The notes beneath the pieces are model-generated. The model searched no databases. It worked only from the letters and a program-made list of their open reading frames with translations, and was not told where the DNA came from. A stretch of 64,000 bases of DNA from Phosphitispora fastidiosa (GTDB lineage: Bacteria; Bacillota; Thermincolia; Thermincolales; UBA2595). The translations under genes and the position numbers were made by a program. Of the stretch, positions 17,933 through 26,062 are shown in pieces (position 1 is the first letter of the stretch; each line of letters starts with the position of its first letter). The DNA is taken from contig NZ_JAHHUL010000009.1 of assembly GCF_019008365.1 (NCBI RefSeq), forward strand, positions 62,001-126,000, read 5' to 3'.

Positions 17933-17965
17933 AAAGAAGCCTTCACACAAGGCAAAGGCTTCTTT
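17933..17965 (-). terminator. Terminator of the DUF1657 gene
   Basis: AAAGAAGCCTT and AAGGCTTCTTT arms, 11 bases each, downstream of the minus-strand gene ending at 17976; the right arm ends in T residues on the minus strand. Confidence 0.65.
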
Positions 17966-17975
17966 AGGTTATGAG

Positions 17976-18197
17976 TTACTGCTGCTTCTGCTGCTGGATT
18001 TTGTACTGTGGTTCCTGCTGCTCAACATAATTGACACGACCTTTAAGGGAATTGGAGATCGTTTCAACCTGGCCGCTCAGATCATTGAACATCTGCTTCG
18101 CATTCTGGTCGTTGGTTTCCAGGGCAAATGTTTTCAGGTTGGCTGCTGCGCCTTCCAGGCTGGCCAGGGTTTGATGGATTTTATCTCCTACTGTCAA
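17976..18197 (-). CDS. DUF1657 small protein
   Basis: 73 residues matching DUF1657 along its length: MTVGDKIHQTLASLEGAAANLKTFAL start, then the NAKQMFNDLSGQVE helix, and the LKGRVNYVEQQEPQY end, plus a Gln/Lys-rich tail. DUF1657 proteins are found in spore-forming Firmicutes, often next to SpoVA or DUF421 genes, which are not present here. AGGAGG precedes the start. It is monocistronic with its own terminator. Biochemical role is unknown. Confidence 0.85.
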   Translation of the reverse strand: MTVGDKIHQTLASLEGAAANLKTFALETNDQNAKQMFNDLSGQVETISNSLKGRVNYVEQQEPQYKIQQQKQQ

Positions 18198-18271
18198 AAT
18201 AAATAACCTCCTATTTGAAAACTATTATTTTGAGACAGTATTATCTTTTACTTATAAAACTCATAGAATAC

Positions 18272-18496
18272 TTATATTATATTGAAATGTATTTCCACTT
18301 CAAATCTTAGGGAGATTTCCTTGAATTCATCCAGGTTGAGCAAAGTCCGGTCGCCATTATAATATGTAAAATTCCAGGGACGCCTATTATATTTTCGGTA
18401 TCTTTCACTGCCAAAATATTCTACAAGCAAATCTCCTGCCTGAGAACCGGAGACTGTCAGCCTGAATTTTTTCCAGGTGGTATAACTGCTGTGCAT
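18272..18496 (-). CDS. Small hypothetical protein
   Basis: 74 residues from ATG 18496 with AAGGAG upstream; a longer frame would add a hydrophobic leader from 18580, but that part lacks a good ribosome binding site. Features are aromatic and basic (TTWKKFRLTVSG, RYRKYNRRPWNFTYYNG). No family is recognised. It lies upstream of and in the same direction as the DUF1657 gene, with a 74-base gap. Confidence 0.5.
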   Translation of the reverse strand: MHSSYTTWKKFRLTVSGSQAGDLLVEYFGSERYRKYNRRPWNFTYYNGDRTLLNLDEFKEISLRFEVEIHFNII

Positions 18497-18689
18497 AACC
18501 AAAAACAACTCCTTAAAAATGTAATTAATGACAAAATAAACTAGTAAAACTATTTTACACCATATTAACGCTTGTGGCAAGTATTAAAAACGCTTATTGG
18601 GTATAAGATATTATTTAATGATATGGTAATATTTAACCCGATAGCTGTCAGATGCATGAATTTTGTTGATTCAATAAGGAGTTGACATC

Positions 18690-19019
18690 ATGAATTATAG
18701 AATGATGGGTGAACGGATCCGCAAACAAAGGATATTCAATAAAATGACTCAGGAAAATTTGGCCGAGAAAGCCAATATTTCTGTATCTTTTTTGGGTCAA
18801 ATAGAGAGAGGCGACAGAAAGCCCAGTCTGGAGACAGTCGTAAACATTGCTAATTCATTGGGTGTCACTGTTGATCAGTTATTAACAGACAGCTATAAGA
18901 TTGCCCCCAAATCCCTTGTCGATGAACTGGCTTTTTTGGTCCGGGAGAAATCAGAACATGAAATCAGAACAGTTATCGAAGTTACCAAAACGATAATCAA
19001 GCATAACAAAAAGGATTAA
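18690..19019 (+). CDS. XRE-family transcriptional regulator
   Basis: 109 residues. The N-terminal 60 residues form a typical Cro/C1 helix-turn-helix: GERIRKQRIFNKMTQENLAEKANISVSFLGQIERGDRKPSLETVVNIANSLGVTVDQLL. The C-terminal 45 residues are helical and charged and may dimerise. Regulators of this shape often control neighbouring genes, but no target can be assigned here. AAGGAG precedes the start. Confidence 0.9.
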   Translation: MNYRMMGERIRKQRIFNKMTQENLAEKANISVSFLGQIERGDRKPSLETVVNIANSLGVTVDQLLTDSYKIAPKSLVDELAFLVREKSEHEIRTVIEVTKTIIKHNKKD

Positions 19020-19123
19020 AGGGATGGAATTTGATCGGATGGAATAAAGTACCGGTTAACCCTTAGCTGGAAATTGGTGATAATATGAGGAGGAGAATCT
19101 CATTCTTCTGAAATCCCTAAATT

Positions 19124-19147
19124 CCACCTCTTAGGGGTGGTTTTTTT
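19124..19147 (+). terminator. Terminator
   Basis: CCACC...GGTGG hairpin followed by seven T residues, about 100 bases after the XRE gene. Confidence 0.75.
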
Positions 19148-19226
19148 GTCTCTGCTGCTTTGACTTTTGCAGATGAAAGTAATAAAATGAAAATGTGAAA
19201 ACTGTAACATTCCTACTTGGTAGGCC

Positions 19227-19254
19227 AAGAGCCCTTTCTAAAGGGCTCTTTTTT
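19227..19254 (+). terminator. Terminator
   Basis: AAGAGCCCTTT and AAAGGGCTCTT arms with a two-base loop, followed by a T-run. The stretch between this and the previous terminator (19148-19226) shows no gene, so an unseen small RNA between them is possible but unsupported. Confidence 0.8.
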
Positions 19255-19328
19255 ATATCCATTAGCTCCCACCACGAAGACTCCCACTTCATAAAGTGAG
19301 ACTGCATTCAAAAAAGGAGGGGTGAAAG

Positions 19329-19460
19329 ATGTGTGAAGAGGCTTGTATTAATTGTCAACAGTGCGAGGAATACAAGAACGGATGTCACGGTCAGATAGGC
19401 AGTTTTAATGATGAGATGTGCCCCACACCAATCATTGATGAACAGAGAATAGTCAGTTAG
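19329..19460 (+). CDS. Cysteine-rich 43-residue protein
   Basis: A small frame missed by length cut-offs: ATG 19329, excellent ribosome binding site AAAGGAGGGGTG at 19314-19325, stop TAG 19458-19460, and its own terminator at 19479-19508. The protein has six cysteines (positions 2, 6, 9, 12, 19, 31) in the pattern C-x3-C-x2-C-x2-C-x6-C-x11-C, starting MCEEACINCQQCEEY and followed by GCHGQ. A metal or Fe-S binding role is likely; the exact function is unknown. Flanking terminators on both sides make it an independent transcription unit. Confidence 0.7.
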   Translation: MCEEACINCQQCEEYKNGCHGQIGSFNDEMCPTPIIDEQRIVS

Positions 19461-19478
19461 CTTATATGTTACAATTAA

Positions 19479-19508
19479 CTTCATCCAAATAGAGGATGAG
19501 GTTTTTTT
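19479..19508 (+). terminator. Terminator of the Cys-rich gene
   Basis: TCATCC...GGATGA hairpin followed by GGTTTTTTT, 19 bases after the Cys-rich gene's stop. Confidence 0.8.
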
Positions 19509-19608
19509 ATGCATTTTTTCAGGGCAGCGATGCTTAATATACTCAGGTTGAATAAGAGCGCCGGTTAAGGTAAAACTAACTAAAAATAAACTGATGACCG
19601 GAGTAAAA

Positions 19609-20385
19609 ATGATTATACACATATCAAATATGTTCAAATTTTATGGTCTCAAAAACACCCGGGTTTCGGCCTTGAAGCACATCAGCCTGGACATAGCCTC
19701 AGGTGAAATGTTGTCTATAATGGGACCGTCAGGTTCAGGTAAATCAACTCTGATGAATATTCTCGGATGTCTTGACCGCCCCACTTCTGGGGTCTATGAA
19801 TTTAAAGGCAGGGATATCAGCAGTCTCAATGATAATGAACTGGCAGTCCTCCGCAATCAATATATAGGATTTGTTTTCCAGAACTTTAACCTGCTTTCCA
19901 GGTCAACAGCGCTTGCCAATGTCGAGCTTCCCATGGTTTATGCCGGAATCACTGCCCGGAAGAGGCGTAATGTAGCTAAGGAACTCCTGGAGGTTGTGGG
20001 CTTGAAGGATAGGATGAATCACTACCCCAATGAACTTTCAGGGGGACAGAAGCAGAGAGTGGCAATTGCCAGGGCATTGGTCAACCATCCTGCAGTTCTC
20101 CTGGCAGATGAGCCGACGGGTAATCTGGACACCCGGTCTGGAACTGAAGTTATCAAGCTTTTTGATACCCTGAACAGTATTGGGGTTACGGTTGTTGTGG
20201 TGACACATGACAGTGATGTGGCTGTTCAGACACGGAGAATAGTTTATGTCAGAGATGGGGAAATTGTCTCTGATGTTTCGGGCGGCAGAATTAAAAAAGA
20301 CCAAAGGGTAATTCCTGATGAAATACGACCCGGAGTTTTGAGCTTTGAAAAACCTCATGAGTGGAATGGCAGGGATGGTTTTTGA
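19609..20385 (+). CDS. MacB-type ABC transporter ATPase
   Basis: 258 residues from ATG 19609, chosen over ATG 19594 because GGAG at 19600-19603 fits it. Walker A GPSGSGKST, signature LSGGQKQRVAIARAL, Walker B LLADEPTG and the H-loop VVTHD are intact. The LolD/MacB/FtsE-type subfamily exports lipoproteins, peptides or drugs. The end overlaps the permease start. No MacA-like periplasmic adaptor is encoded here, as expected for a monoderm organism. Confidence 0.9.
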   Translation: MIIHISNMFKFYGLKNTRVSALKHISLDIASGEMLSIMGPSGSGKSTLMNILGCLDRPTSGVYEFKGRDISSLNDNELAVLRNQYIGFVFQNFNLLSRSTALANVELPMVYAGITARKRRNVAKELLEVVGLKDRMNHYPNELSGGQKQRVAIARALVNHPAVLLADEPTGNLDTRSGTEVIKLFDTLNSIGVTVVVVTHDSDVAVQTRRIVYVRDGEIVSDVSGGRIKKDQRVIPDEIRPGVLSFEKPHEWNGRDGF

Positions 20386-21584
20386 AAATATTTGAAGCAT
20401 TGAGGATAGCTTTGCGCGGCCTGGTTTCAAATAAAATGAGGTCACTTTTAACTATGCTGGGTGTAATTATAGGTGTCGGTTCAGTTATTACCTTGGTTTC
20501 CATTGGCGAAGGTGTCAAATCATCCATTTCCGACCAAATCCAGGGCCTTGGTTCAAACTTGGTTCTGGTCACTCCAGGGAAGGGCGCTGTGGGCATGAAT
20601 GCCAGCTCCATGGGGGCCGCGGTTAGCGAACTTTCATATGAGGATGCCCTTGCAGTCGAACGTAATTCAGATGCGGTAAAAAGTGTGGCACCTCTGATTG
20701 AAAGTGGCGCTAATGTTGAATATCAGGGTGAGACAAAAGCGACTCTTTTAAGCGGGACAACAGCAAGTTATGGAGAAGTCCGTAATTCCCCATTGGCTGC
20801 CGGTGACTTTTTTACAATCGGAGACATTAGGGGTTACAGGCATGTGGCAGTAATCGGTGACACCGTGAGCCGGAAAATATTTGGCCGCGAAAACCCGGTG
20901 GGCAAGAATATCATGTTAAATAAAGCTGGTTTTGAGGTCATTGGGGTAATGGAGAAAAAAGGTCCTACCCTAACGATTGATAATGATGACAGGGTATTTA
21001 TACCAATAACTGTAGCCGAAGAAATGCTTGATACCAATCAGGTGAATATGATGTTTGTCCAGGCGGACGGGCCGGAGTTGGTCAGCACGGCAGTTGCAGA
21101 AACCAGGAGGATTATCGGCAGCAGGCACAAGAAAAACGATTTTGTGGTCAGTGAACAGGAAGATATCCTGAATACCTTTCAGGGAATTATGGGGACCCTG
21201 ACCGGAATGCTGGGAGGAATTGCCGGGGTTTCACTGGTGGTGGGCGGGATAGGTATCATGAATATCATGCTGGTGACAGTTACGGAAAGGACCCGTGAAA
21301 TCGGAATCAGGAAGGCGGTGGGAGCCAAAAAAAGAGATATTATGTTTCAGTTTTTACTGGAGTCAATATTTATTAGCGCCCTTGGCGGGCTGCTGGGTGT
21401 TGCTGCCGGGTTTTTGGGAGCCCTGCTGCTTGGCCGGGTCATTCCCAGGCTGCCGACGGTAATTTCTCCCTGGTCGATAGCAGCTGCCTTTATATTTGCG
21501 CTGCTTGTGGGCTTGTTCTTCGGGATTTATCCTGCGCGTAAGGCTGCGCGTCTGGACCCTATTCATGCCCTAAGGTATGAGTGA
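20382..21584 (+). CDS. MacB-type ABC transporter permease
   Basis: 400 residues from TTG 20382, overlapping the ATPase stop; GTG 20361 is an alternative. One N-terminal membrane helix (MLGVIIGVGSVITLVSIGEG), a roughly 230-residue extracytoplasmic domain, and three C-terminal helices with the FtsX motif TERTREIGIRKAVGAKKRDI (about residues 302-321) are the MacB_PCD plus FtsX layout. It works with the ATPase upstream; substrate unknown, probably a peptide or antibiotic. Confidence 0.9.
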   Translation: MKIFEALRIALRGLVSNKMRSLLTMLGVIIGVGSVITLVSIGEGVKSSISDQIQGLGSNLVLVTPGKGAVGMNASSMGAAVSELSYEDALAVERNSDAVKSVAPLIESGANVEYQGETKATLLSGTTASYGEVRNSPLAAGDFFTIGDIRGYRHVAVIGDTVSRKIFGRENPVGKNIMLNKAGFEVIGVMEKKGPTLTIDNDDRVFIPITVAEEMLDTNQVNMMFVQADGPELVSTAVAETRRIIGSRHKKNDFVVSEQEDILNTFQGIMGTLTGMLGGIAGVSLVVGGIGIMNIMLVTVTERTREIGIRKAVGAKKRDIMFQFLLESIFISALGGLLGVAAGFLGALLLGRVIPRLPTVISPWSIAAAFIFALLVGLFFGIYPARKAARLDPIHALRYE

Positions 21585-21588
21585 TGCC

Positions 21589-21616
21589 TTGACATTACAG
21601 TTAAAATATATATAAT
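21589..21616 (+). promoter_or_regulatory. Strong sigma-70-type promoter for tRNA-Val
   Basis: TTGACA at 21589-21594 and TATAAT at 21611-21616 with a 16-base spacer, 34 bases before the tRNA. Confidence 0.8.
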
Positions 21617-21649
21617 AATATTGTGGTACAAATCAAATAGGCTTTTTGT

Positions 21650-21724
21650 GGGCGAGTAGTTCAGTGGGAGAACGCTTCCTTGACACGGAAGAGGTCGGAA
21701 GTTCAATTCTTCTCTCGCCCACCA
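21650..21724 (+). tRNA. tRNA-Val (GAC)
   Basis: Cloverleaf readable by eye: acceptor arms GGGCGAG (21650-21656) and CTCGCCC (21714-21720), D arm with AGTGGGA, anticodon stem CTTCC/GGAAG around loop TTGACAC giving anticodon GAC, T arm with GTTCAATTC, and encoded ACCA end. It reads GUC and GUU codons. A strong promoter precedes it and a terminator follows. Confidence 0.95.
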
Positions 21725-21736
21725 ATTGGATTATCA

Positions 21737-21769
21737 AAGCTTGCGGTTAATTTCCGCAAGCTTTTTTAA
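21737..21769 (+). terminator. Terminator of tRNA-Val
   Basis: AAGCTTGCGG and CCGCAAGCTT arms, followed by a T-run. Confidence 0.9.
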
Positions 21770-21903
21770 CGTTTGCATTTGAAACTAATAGGAAGGAAAT
21801 ATCTCATTTTTTCTGGTAGATATGCTTGCCGCAATGACCTTTTAATGTATTGTATACAAAAAAATAATTTCTCATATACTATTAGCAAATGGGGGTGAAA
21901 CAA

Positions 21904-22839
21904 TTGCAAGCATCCTTTTCTATTGGAGCCAGGGAGAACATAGAGATGCTTAAGAGTAAGCTGGATACAGAATTTGCAATGCTGCAGAATGATGGTATCA
22001 GGGTATCTCTTGAAGAGTCTCCCCCAACTGGGGGTTTAACATTTTTAGGATATAATATTGCTGATTATGGAAACTCAAGTTATTCAGAGGAAGAAACCCG
22101 CTCGATTTTCAAACACTATATTGCCAATGTTGTTTCCGAAATAATCCTTAATTATTGGGAAAAGGGTCTGCTCAAGGACATAATCAAGAACAACTACTAC
22201 TATTTTTTGCCTGAGGAACAGCAGGTAATTTACGATATTGCGTTAAATCACTTAAATCACGGTGTTGAGCCTGATGATGACGCGTTTGTACACTACCTGA
22301 GCAGGAAGGCCCTGGTTCTGCAGAAGCTTATTGAGTACCTGCATACAAATGACCGCCTGATTATTGAGGGTTTTATCCGCTTCCGGCTGAAGGATTATCT
22401 TCAGGAGATTTACACTGCAGCTGATAAGGCCGTAGATGATTTTATGCTGGAAAAGGAGTATAAAGAATTCATAAAACTGCTTAAGTATTTTGTCGAAATA
22501 CAGGAACCAAGGCTGGAAACAGTTCAGGTACTGGCACTGCCTTCGGGGTATTTTAAACTTCTTGACGGAAATAACAAAAATATCAGCAGCGAGTACCTTG
22601 ACGGGTTTTTAATTGAATCAGGAGATTCTGAGATAAATTATGAGGATTTGCTTATCAGTGCATTAATCACAATTGCGCCAAGCAGCGTAATACTACACTA
22701 TAAGGAGCATGACAGCAGTTCCGCCAGAGCTACGGAAACTATCAAGAGTGTGTTTGGGGACAGAGTGAAGTTTTGTGATGGATGCAAAATCTGTGACAAG
22801 GCTGGAAAGATCAAGGGTAATAGGGAAAGAAAGCAGTGA
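21904..22839 (+). CDS. ytxC: YtxC-like sporulation-associated protein
   Basis: 311 residues from TTG 21904, preceded by GGGGGTG at 21891-21897; ATG 21889 would overlap that site. The protein fits the YtxC family in size and in its helical, acidic body (HYIANVVSEIILNYWEKGLLKDII, FIRFRLKDYLQEIYTAADKAVDDFM) and its C-terminal domain with a late Cys pair (FCDGCKICDKAGK). YtxC is linked to sporulation in Bacillus, usually near thrS; here it lies 22 kb from thrS. Function is not known in detail. Confidence 0.75.
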   Translation: MQASFSIGARENIEMLKSKLDTEFAMLQNDGIRVSLEESPPTGGLTFLGYNIADYGNSSYSEEETRSIFKHYIANVVSEIILNYWEKGLLKDIIKNNYYYFLPEEQQVIYDIALNHLNHGVEPDDDAFVHYLSRKALVLQKLIEYLHTNDRLIIEGFIRFRLKDYLQEIYTAADKAVDDFMLEKEYKEFIKLLKYFVEIQEPRLETVQVLALPSGYFKLLDGNNKNISSEYLDGFLIESGDSEINYEDLLISALITIAPSSVILHYKEHDSSSARATETIKSVFGDRVKFCDGCKICDKAGKIKGNRERKQ

Positions 22840-22880
22840 AATTAAGAACTTCCCGGGAGGGTTCCGGGAAGTTCTTAATT
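22840..22880. terminator. Bidirectional terminator
   Basis: Perfect 17-base arms AATTAAGAACTTCCCGG and CCGGGAAGTTCTTAATT around a seven-base loop, between convergent genes; it overlaps the end of the response regulator gene. Confidence 0.9.
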
Positions 22881-23570
22881 TGTCTTCAGTTTGTAACCAA
22901 CTCCGCGGACATTAACTATATAATGCGGCGAGGAGGGATCCTGTTCTATCTTTTTTCTGAGCTTTCCCAGGTGTACTGTTACTGTCCTGCAGTCAGCATC
23001 ATTGTCATATCCCCATATCTTTTCAAATAACTCCTCTATAGTGAATACCTTATTGGGACAGGAGGCTAATTCAGCCAGAAGGTCAAATTCCTTTGCAGAT
23101 AAGTCAATTCTGGAGTTGTTTTGTTTTAACTCACGGGCATTAATATCTATTTCGAGATCATTGAATCTGAGGATGCTGGGTTTTGTCACGGATTGTTCAC
23201 ATAAGGTCTTATACCGCAGCAGTTGGGCTCTGACACGGGCTGCCAACTCGACCGGGTTAAACGGTTTAGCTACGTAGTCATTGGCTCCCAGGCCCAGGCC
23301 CAGAACTATATCTGTTAAATCGGAACGATGCGAAAGAAATATTATCGGTACTTGTGTGTTATAACGCAGTCTTCGGCATACCTCATAACCGTCCAGTCCG
23401 GAAAGGTTAACCTCCAGAATGACCAGATCCGGACGGATTTTATCGAATATATCAAGAGCAGTTGTCCCTTCTCCATGGGTGACCACCAGAAAACCCTCCC
23501 GGGTCAGGTAAATAGTGACCAGGTCGCGGCTTTCGGCTTCACTGTCAATAAGTAAAACCTTGCCTATCAA
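22875..23570 (-). CDS. OmpR/PhoB-type regulator with Glu at the phosphorylation site
   Basis: 231 residues: receiver domain (1-115) and winged-helix output domain (about 135-231, with VTVHLGKLRKKIEQDP and VRGVGYKLK). The receiver's phosphoacceptor position reads DLVILEVNLSGLDG, so residue 53 is Glu instead of Asp, while the other active-site residues are present (acidic N-terminal pocket near D9, S80, K102). Glu can mimic phosphorylation, so the protein may be constitutively active. No histidine kinase gene is adjacent. It lies beside a leaderless solute-binding domain gene, both transcribed away from the BMC operon, which makes it a candidate regulator of that operon. Confidence 0.88.
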   Translation of the reverse strand: MIGKVLLIDSEAESRDLVTIYLTREGFLVVTHGEGTTALDIFDKIRPDLVILEVNLSGLDGYEVCRRLRYNTQVPIIFLSHRSDLTDIVLGLGLGANDYVAKPFNPVELAARVRAQLLRYKTLCEQSVTKPSILRFNDLEIDINARELKQNNSRIDLSAKEFDLLAELASCPNKVFTIEELFEKIWGYDNDADCRTVTVHLGKLRKKIEQDPSSPHYIVNVRGVGYKLKTN

Positions 23571-23663
23571 TGTTTTTCCCCCTTAGCCCATTTTGCGGTC
23601 TCTAAGAACTGCCATTTTGGCGTTAGGAATGTCATCTATGGTCTGGGTACAGGTTTGGAGCAT

Positions 23664-24335
23664 CTAAAAGAACTTGTCCAGAATCTCTTGGTAGATCCCA
23701 TTTTCTTTAATTTTTCGCAGCCCCTGGTTTATGTTTTCTCTTAATTGCAGACTCTCTTTGCGAAAGGCAATAGCGTAATTTTCAGTTGTAAACATGTTAC
23801 AGGCAATGGTTAATTCGAGGTCCGGATGGCTTTTAATGAAATATTGAGCCAAAGGCAGGTCTATCACAAGAGCATCGGTTTCACCGTTCTGCAGGCTGGC
23901 AAAGGCCTTGGTTTTAGAAGGATATTTTCTGATTTTCAGGTGATGCAGTTCTTTCATATCTTTCATAATAAAATCACCGGTGGTATTTTTCAGAACCCCG
24001 ACACTTTTTTGCTCGAGGTCATTCAGGTTTTTAATGGTACTGTCTTTGGGGACCGTAATTATTTGTCCCGCTGTCAGATATGAATCTGAGAAAATAATTG
24101 TTTCCAGTCTTTGCTTGGTTATTGTCATTGCGGCAATTACCAGGTCACATTGTTTTTCCAGCAGGTTAAAGAATATTTTTTCCCAGGTCGTTGCCTGAAC
24201 ATTAACACTGATACCTATTTCTTTTCCGATTGCCTTAATTATATCGACATCAAAACCCTCTACCTTTCCGGTTATTTCATTTTTCCAGGCAAACGGTCGG
24301 TAGGGAATTACATTGGCTGTTACAAAGCTTTTCAC
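23664..24335 (-). CDS. Leaderless amino-acid-type solute-binding domain
   Basis: 224 residues from GTG 24335, which has an AAGGAGG site upstream; a longer frame to 24389 begins directly after a TAA and has no ribosome binding site. The body is a complete SBP_bac_3 fold (VIPYRPFAWKNEITGKVEGFDVDIIKAIGKEIG, LVIAAMTITKQRLETIIFSDSYL, GETDALVIDLPLAQYF). There is no signal peptide, lipobox or membrane segment and no ABC transporter genes. It may be a cytoplasmic ligand sensor, or the severed sensor domain of a lost kinase. Position between the atypical regulator and the BMC operon suggests a role in sensing its substrate. Confidence 0.7.
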   Translation of the reverse strand: MKSFVTANVIPYRPFAWKNEITGKVEGFDVDIIKAIGKEIGISVNVQATTWEKIFFNLLEKQCDLVIAAMTITKQRLETIIFSDSYLTAGQIITVPKDSTIKNLNDLEQKSVGVLKNTTGDFIMKDMKELHHLKIRKYPSKTKAFASLQNGETDALVIDLPLAQYFIKSHPDLELTIACNMFTTENYAIAFRKESLQLRENINQGLRKIKENGIYQEILDKFF

Positions 24336-24405
24336 CGCTGCTGTTTCCTCCTTTTCAGTAATACTAATATTTGGTTTAACTACGAGCACTTATTGATATT
24401 TACTG

Positions 24406-24515
24406 TTAACTTCGAGTAGTCTATAGAATTTCCTGCAAGTTGTCTGAAAGTTTATTATTACTTTCGTAGTATTTTACTTTCAGTTGCATTTATTTTGATA
24501 TTAGTGTGCTACTAT
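24406..24515 (+). promoter_or_regulatory. Candidate operator repeats and promoter of the BMC operon
   Basis: Related direct elements lie upstream of the operon: TTAACTTCGAGTAGT (24406-24420), TTACTTTCGTAGTATT (24458-24473) and TTACTTTCAGTTG (24474-24486), of the spaced direct-repeat kind that OmpR-type regulators bind. An extended -10 (TGCTACTAT, 24507-24515) follows; a -35 is weak. Assignment is by eye and tentative. Confidence 0.35.
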
Positions 24516-24566
24516 GGTTGTAGTAATTCAGATTATTCGATATTTGGAAAGGAGGCCGGATTTGCC

Positions 24567-24608
24567 ATGTGCAGGGTAGAGCCTTATTTCTTTAGCCTAG
24601 GCGGATAA
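24567..24608 (+). CDS. Possible 13-residue leader peptide of the BMC operon
   Basis: ATG 24567 to TAA 24606-24608, encoding MCRVEPYFFSLGG, preceded by GGAAAGGAGG at 24546-24555. It ends 29 bases before the TTG start of the glutamine-synthetase-like gene, whose own ribosome binding site follows. The strong site and short frame suggest a translated leader that could regulate the operon; it could also be chance. Confidence 0.3.
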   Translation: MCRVEPYFFSLGG

Positions 24609-24637
24609 AGAACCAAAACCGGAAAGGAGGAGGAAAA

Positions 24638-26008
24638 TTGAACATTGACCAAGTGAGGGAAATTATTGAAAAGGAACAAATTGACACAATCAAACTCGGC
24701 GGAGTGGATATTGACGGAGTATACCGGGGTAAAAGAATACCGGTCAGAGAGTTTTTGGGTTCCGCTTGGAACAAGGGGGTCTGTTTCTGTGACGTGCTCT
24801 TTGGCTGGGATATCCAGAATCAGATTTATGAAGTTCCCCTGAAGTTTACCGGATGGGATACCGGGTATGGTGATATTGTTGCTGTCCCGGATCTGAATAC
24901 CTTCCGGGTAGTGCCCGGACAGGAAAAAACCGCCTCTGTACTCTGTGATTATTACACTGAACACGGTGAACTCTTGAACATTGCCCCCAGATCAGTCCTG
25001 AAAAAAGTTATCGCCAAGGCCAATGAACTTGGCTTCCGGCCTTATTCAGCATCAGAACTGGAGTTTTACCTTTTTGATGAAACACTCAAAACCATGAATG
25101 AGAAACAATTTTCAAATCCCAAAGTTTTGCTTCCGGGGATTCACTGCTATAACCTTGTCAGGTCATCAGCGGTAGAATACATCATCGGTGAAGTCAGGCG
25201 TCGTATGGATCAGTACAATATTGAACTGGAGGCCTGTAATACGGAATACGGTCCCGGGCAGTTTGAGGTTAACCTTAAATACACTGATGCTTTGGAACAG
25301 GCTGACCGGACGGTTCTCTACAAAACCTATATTAAGGAAATTGCTGTTGAGAAGAACCTGTTTGCATCCTTTATGGCAAAATGGCAGGAAGGAATTTCGG
25401 GCAACTCTTTCCATATCCACCAAAGTCTCTGGGATTTAAATGGGACTCAAAACCTCTTCTATGATACCAATAATCCTCACAACATATCTGATACCATGAG
25501 GTATTTTGCAGGCGGGGTTCTGGCTACACTACATGAGTTTACAGCCCTGTATGCACCAACCATTAATTCATACAAGCGTTTTGTCGAAGAGTCCTATGCT
25601 CCCTTTAATGAAACCTGGGGCATAGACAACCGTACTGTGGCCTGCCGGGTTATTGCCTCTTCAAACAAGGGTGCCCGTTTGGAGAACAGAACTCCCGGCG
25701 CTGATGGCAACCCTTACCTGGTAACCGCTGCATTTTTGGCAGGCGGTCTCTATGGCATAATGAACAAGATTGAGCCTCCCAAACTGCTGGTCCGTGAAAA
25801 TGGCTATAATTTACCTCCGGAAATAGCCAAGCCGCTGCCCCAAAACCTTACTGAATCAATAGAAGCCTTAAGAGGCAGTGAGGTAGCCAAGCAATTCTTC
25901 GGTGAAGAGTTTATTGACCACTACCTGTCAACAAGGCTGTGGGAAATTAAGGTTTTCCTAAAATCAGTAACTGATTGGGAACGCAAAAGGTATATGGAAA
26001 TGGCATAA
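24638..26008 (+). CDS. GlnA-family amine-glutamate ligase (GmaS/PuuA-like)
   Basis: 456 residues from TTG 24638 with a strong GGAAAGGAGGAGG site. It is a complete glutamine synthetase fold: beta-grasp N-terminus and catalytic domain with SELEFYLF (about residues 141-148), NTEYGPGQFEVNL (about 200-212), GNSFHIHQSLW (about 254-264), SYKRF (about 308-312) and RLENRTPGADGNPYL (about 347-361), covering metal, ammonia/amine and glutamate sites. The sequence type resembles gamma-glutamyl-amine ligases (GmaS, PuuA). It opens the BMC operon, and further down lie genes shaped like N-methylglutamate synthase subunits; GmaS plus MgsABC is the N-methylglutamate pathway partnership. It probably works outside the shell, having no encapsulation peptide. 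Confidence 0.85.
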   Translation: MNIDQVREIIEKEQIDTIKLGGVDIDGVYRGKRIPVREFLGSAWNKGVCFCDVLFGWDIQNQIYEVPLKFTGWDTGYGDIVAVPDLNTFRVVPGQEKTASVLCDYYTEHGELLNIAPRSVLKKVIAKANELGFRPYSASELEFYLFDETLKTMNEKQFSNPKVLLPGIHCYNLVRSSAVEYIIGEVRRRMDQYNIELEACNTEYGPGQFEVNLKYTDALEQADRTVLYKTYIKEIAVEKNLFASFMAKWQEGISGNSFHIHQSLWDLNGTQNLFYDTNNPHNISDTMRYFAGGVLATLHEFTALYAPTINSYKRFVEESYAPFNETWGIDNRTVACRVIASSNKGARLENRTPGADGNPYLVTAAFLAGGLYGIMNKIEPPKLLVRENGYNLPPEIAKPLPQNLTESIEALRGSEVAKQFFGEEFIDHYLSTRLWEIKVFLKSVTDWERKRYMEMA

Positions 26009-26062
26009 CCAGTTTTGATGTTAAAAAAATTCCTAAAAGGATAAATGAGGTGACCATAACAG

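Noticed and set aside
23583-23663. A 26-codon frame on the minus strand directly after the solute-binding domain stop
   Set aside because: It has no ribosome binding site, no recognisable domain and is too short to support as a gene; it may be a remnant of a lost kinase or linker but that cannot be shown.
24638-26008. Ordinary ammonia-assimilating glutamine synthetase
   Set aside because: Gene context (BMC operon with Mgs-type genes) and GmaS/PuuA-like sequence type favour an amine ligase; the ordinary function remains an alternative but not the preferred call.
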